A stretch of DNA of 64,000 nucleotides from Rhabdornis inornatus (Eukaryota > Chordata > Aves > Passeriformes > Rhabdornithidae): assembly GCA_013397075.1 (NCBI GenBank), contig VWZS01008125.1:2911023-2975022 (forward strand). Direction: 5' to 3'. Each line of letters opens with the position of its first letter. Within the stretch, counting starts at the first letter, position 1. Shown piece after piece: positions 60,835 to 64,000 of this stretch. The position numbers were made by a program, and so were the translations under genes. The notes below the pieces were generated by a model. It saw only the letters and a program-made list of their open reading frames with translations, was not told the origin of the DNA and ran no database searches.

Positions 60835-63800
60835 ACTTCAGTAACACCGGGTCAGATTCTAAGCAGTACAAGACATACCTTGTAATAATGTTGCTAGAAG
60901 CTCACTGGTGCTGCTGCAAAAAGCATATAAAAAGATGCAGCTTTCCAAATTTTAATGATTACTCCATGTTATGAAGAGGATAATATAGTTGAAATGGTAA
61001 TGATTTAACCTGTAACTAATTTAATCTCAAACTGTGTCTAGCCACCAATCCACAGCTGGAAAAATAAAATGACAATGTAGAATTGTGGTGTTTAATCACA
61101 GGCTTGTCTTATAAAGATGATGCTCTGTTTCAGTTCTTATCTTTTCACAACTCTTGGTTAGTAAAAACTGCTGTGAGAAATGACTGCTATTTGTCGTGGT
61201 GAGCCAGATGGCTGTGTAACTTTGTCCTGGATATGGTCTGGTTGCAGAAAGTAGTTATTTTTGTCCAAAAAAGCTAAATCACTTTCTGTGTGGGGTGAAT
61301 GTCCACATAATAAGAATCTGAAAGCTTCTATTTAGTGTGCCAGCACTTATCCACTTCAGTAATCTGACTGAATGCCATGGCAGAATGCGCAAGATTTACT
61401 GCACGAAGAAGGGCTTTCATCTGAAAAAGGGGAAACATGTTCACAGGTGGAAAACCTTACTTTGTTCTTTGCTTCAGCATGGTTAGAAATTCAAGAATCT
61501 TGTTCTACTTAGCCAGTGTAGGAAATATAAACAGGAAAAGTAAGCAAAAAACCAAACCAGTGATCAAATATTAGAACATAATTAGCAACCTAAGAAGTAG
61601 AGTCAGTTGAATAGCAGCGGCTGAGCAATGAAAAGGTAATGCTTCACTGCAGGGAAGGATTTACTGGCCCAGAAAACCACTTCAGTAAACTTTTTTCTTC
61701 ACATTAAAGGAAAAACAAATAATTAAGTTTCCAATTTTCACTTGATTGCCTTCCTGATGTTTAACATTTTGCTAAAATAGAAGGAAAAAAAACTAAATCA
61801 GGATAAAACAGAGAAAAAGGAAAACCTTTGGAGACCTTACGCATCTTTCAAAACATTGCTTGTAAACAGGACACAGCACACAGCATAAATGAAAGTAATA
61901 CAGGCAACACCATCTTTTCCTATTATTTGACCTCTGCTTTGGTACTGGCGGTAAATATTGTTAAAAGTAAAGCACACAAATTCCCTAAGTCACCTCTGAG
62001 TAATTTTCCAGCACTATTATGCAAATATTGGTTTCTGCTCATTGCAGTTTGTATTTGTGATATATGCAGGCTGAAGAACATCAGCGCTGAGTCATCTGCT
62101 TAAGAGTCCCACACTATAAATGTGATGGATTGTAACATTTTGCAGAGCACAAAAGGTAATTGAGTGGAGTCAATTAGGAAAGTAGGAGGGCTTAGTGAGG
62201 AAGAGGTGAACAATCTGTAAACTACTGTGACATCCTTTTTGGCTACGTTTTCCAAAACATCTTAGTAGGCCATCTAGCCTTAAAATTTAAGGGATAATTG
62301 GAAGCAGCTACTTGGAAAATTCTGGCCTTTATACTTATGAAAAGAATTGAAGGTCTGTTACTGTAGAGGGAAGAATGCAATTTTCAGAACAATGTAGGTT
62401 GTAAACAAATGCATTCCTTAGAAATGTGAGATGCTTCAAATGCTATTAAAACAGAATTTTATTCTATTCAGAATTTATTGAATGCAGAGTCATTCATTAC
62501 AATAGTTGCCATACTTGCAAGTTAAAAGCAGTACTTCTTGCCTCGTTAGCATGTAAAGAAAGCAGCTCCTTGTAATAAGTTACTTCTCTTTTCTCAGGTC
62601 ACATTGTCACTGTGCTGTTGCTGGTTTCTTTACTCTCCTGACCAAAATAATACGTCAGTTGCTTAAGCAGTCCTAGTTTTCCTCACCATGTTTGCTTTTG
62701 CAGGGATAGGAGCTGGCGTTAATGATCCCTATGAATCCCTTCCATCTCAGCATATTCTGTGATTCCTTGAATTAATTCAGGAGACATGGTTGGGATCGCC
62801 AGAATAAAATGACTGACTGAGCTCTCCAGAACTTTCCTTAAGGATTTCCTTAGTGTGTTTCTAATTAGAGAAAAAAGATAACATGTGACAAAATGCTGCA
62901 TCCATCTTACATTTTAGAGGTGTTGCTTCACACCAGCTGATTTTCTAAGTTATAACTTTGAAAGGCACTGTTTTAGCACTGTCTTGTTCATAACACTTCA
63001 AATAAAGCTTTAATTTTAAGAGGTAATTGCAGAAAACCTTAGGAGATCTAGCTGACAAGCTAACAAAAAACAAAAGAGCCATAGTGGATAGCCACTACTG
63101 AATATAATAACCAGTACTTTTAAAATCTTAATGAGGACACAAAATGGCACAAGACTCTGCTGTCCAAATAACAAGTTATCTGTCAAGGAGCCCTATGAGA
63201 GGTGAATTGAGGAAAGAAAAACATTCTTTAGGCTGAAATAAAGAAAAAATTTATTCTATGCACTAAGTACATCCCTTTTGAATTTACTTAAAGAAAATAT
63301 TTAAGATATGAATATATTACCAGCAGAAAGGAGATGCCTTGTCTTACTCTTTGTATATGGAAAGCTTACTTGGTTCTTTGCTGCAAAACACATGAAATAA
63401 TGTGGAAAATGGCATCTTAATACCTCGTTTCAGAAAACAGGTAAAGTTGCAATAATTTTAAGCATAGAAATAGTCTGCACTAATAAATAACATTACACAC
63501 ATATAGATATCTTGATAACTGGAAGAAACAATTACCAACTTTGAGTACAGTCAGTCCTGGCACAAGAGAATTTTACTCTTCAGAAAATATGTGCAAACTG
63601 AAAATCACAATGCCTGTATGAGGGAAAAGCAGTTCGGAACAAAAAACCTTGCTGTACTTATTTATCAATAATAATATCTTCATTGAAAAATTCCTATGCC
63701 AACTCTGATTATGGCTTTACAGATTAGGTATATTGTTGAATAAGATTAGATCTTAGAATAATAATCAGCATATGCATAAGGATTATTAGAGTGTGAAATT

Positions 63801-64000
63801 GTATGTTTGTGAATAAAATTTTGCTATATTCTCTGCTGCTCTAGGTTGACTATTATTTCATAAATATTTATCAGATGAGAATTGGGCCAGGTTTTTTTTC
63901 CTCTTATATATTTCAGCATTAGCTCTTGATAATTTTTATGGTTGAATGATAAAACCTTGCTCTGCATTATTATTACTATAATTGTTGCCACTGTTACTAC
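60835..64000. other. Unique non-coding DNA, no gene seen
   Basis: AT-rich sequence to the window end. Longest frame is 91 codons (61828-62103, plus), without a recognisable domain. No named repeat or RNA gene recognised. Confidence 0.5.

Overview
The window looks like gene-poor vertebrate nuclear DNA, most likely from a bird. It is AT-rich, CpG-poor, has no operon-like packing, and its recognisable landmarks are old, decayed interspersed repeats. The avian call rests on several CR1-type LINE fragments and on one LTR-like segment that I recognise from memory as an endogenous-retrovirus LTR common in bird genomes. Two further fragments match an old repeat that I recall from turtles and crocodilians, which fits a sauropsid. 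I cannot name the species or the chromosome.

I could not support any complete protein-coding gene, exon chain, tRNA, rRNA or known microRNA. Open frames are short and spread over all six frames, as expected by chance, apart from a few discussed below. The window is therefore intergenic or lies inside a large intron.

Layout. 1-10 kb: unique AT-rich sequence with a small cluster of GTGATCAGC motifs near 2.65 kb. 10.5-11.1 kb: solo-LTR-like element, minus strand, with an AT-rich interior. 12.35-12.67 kb: CR1 3' fragment, plus strand. 18.2-19.0 kb: G-rich purine tract followed by the longest open frame (180 codons, function unknown). 19.37-24.05 kb: a 2149-base segment present twice, with each junction of the second copy marked by a single N and set inside a CCTT-type microsatellite. 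This is almost certainly an assembly error. 26.77-26.85 kb: 80-base gap next to an ATT repeat. 35.5-35.8, 36.4-36.6, 46.0-47.0 and 60.3-60.8 kb: CR1-family fragments, the 46-kb one still carrying recognisable reverse transcriptase sequence. 38.3-38.6 and 59.5-59.6 kb: two pieces of the old amniote repeat. The rest is unique sequence, microsatellites and a few perfect inverted repeats.

No set of genes here works together as a system, and I found no convincing previously undescribed biological system. The most actionable observation is the probable false duplication. The most interesting unexplained pieces are several perfect short hairpins, the 180-codon open frame and a short lysine/glutamate-rich frame near 57.3 kb. 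Family assignments for repeats come from recognition by eye, not from a database search.
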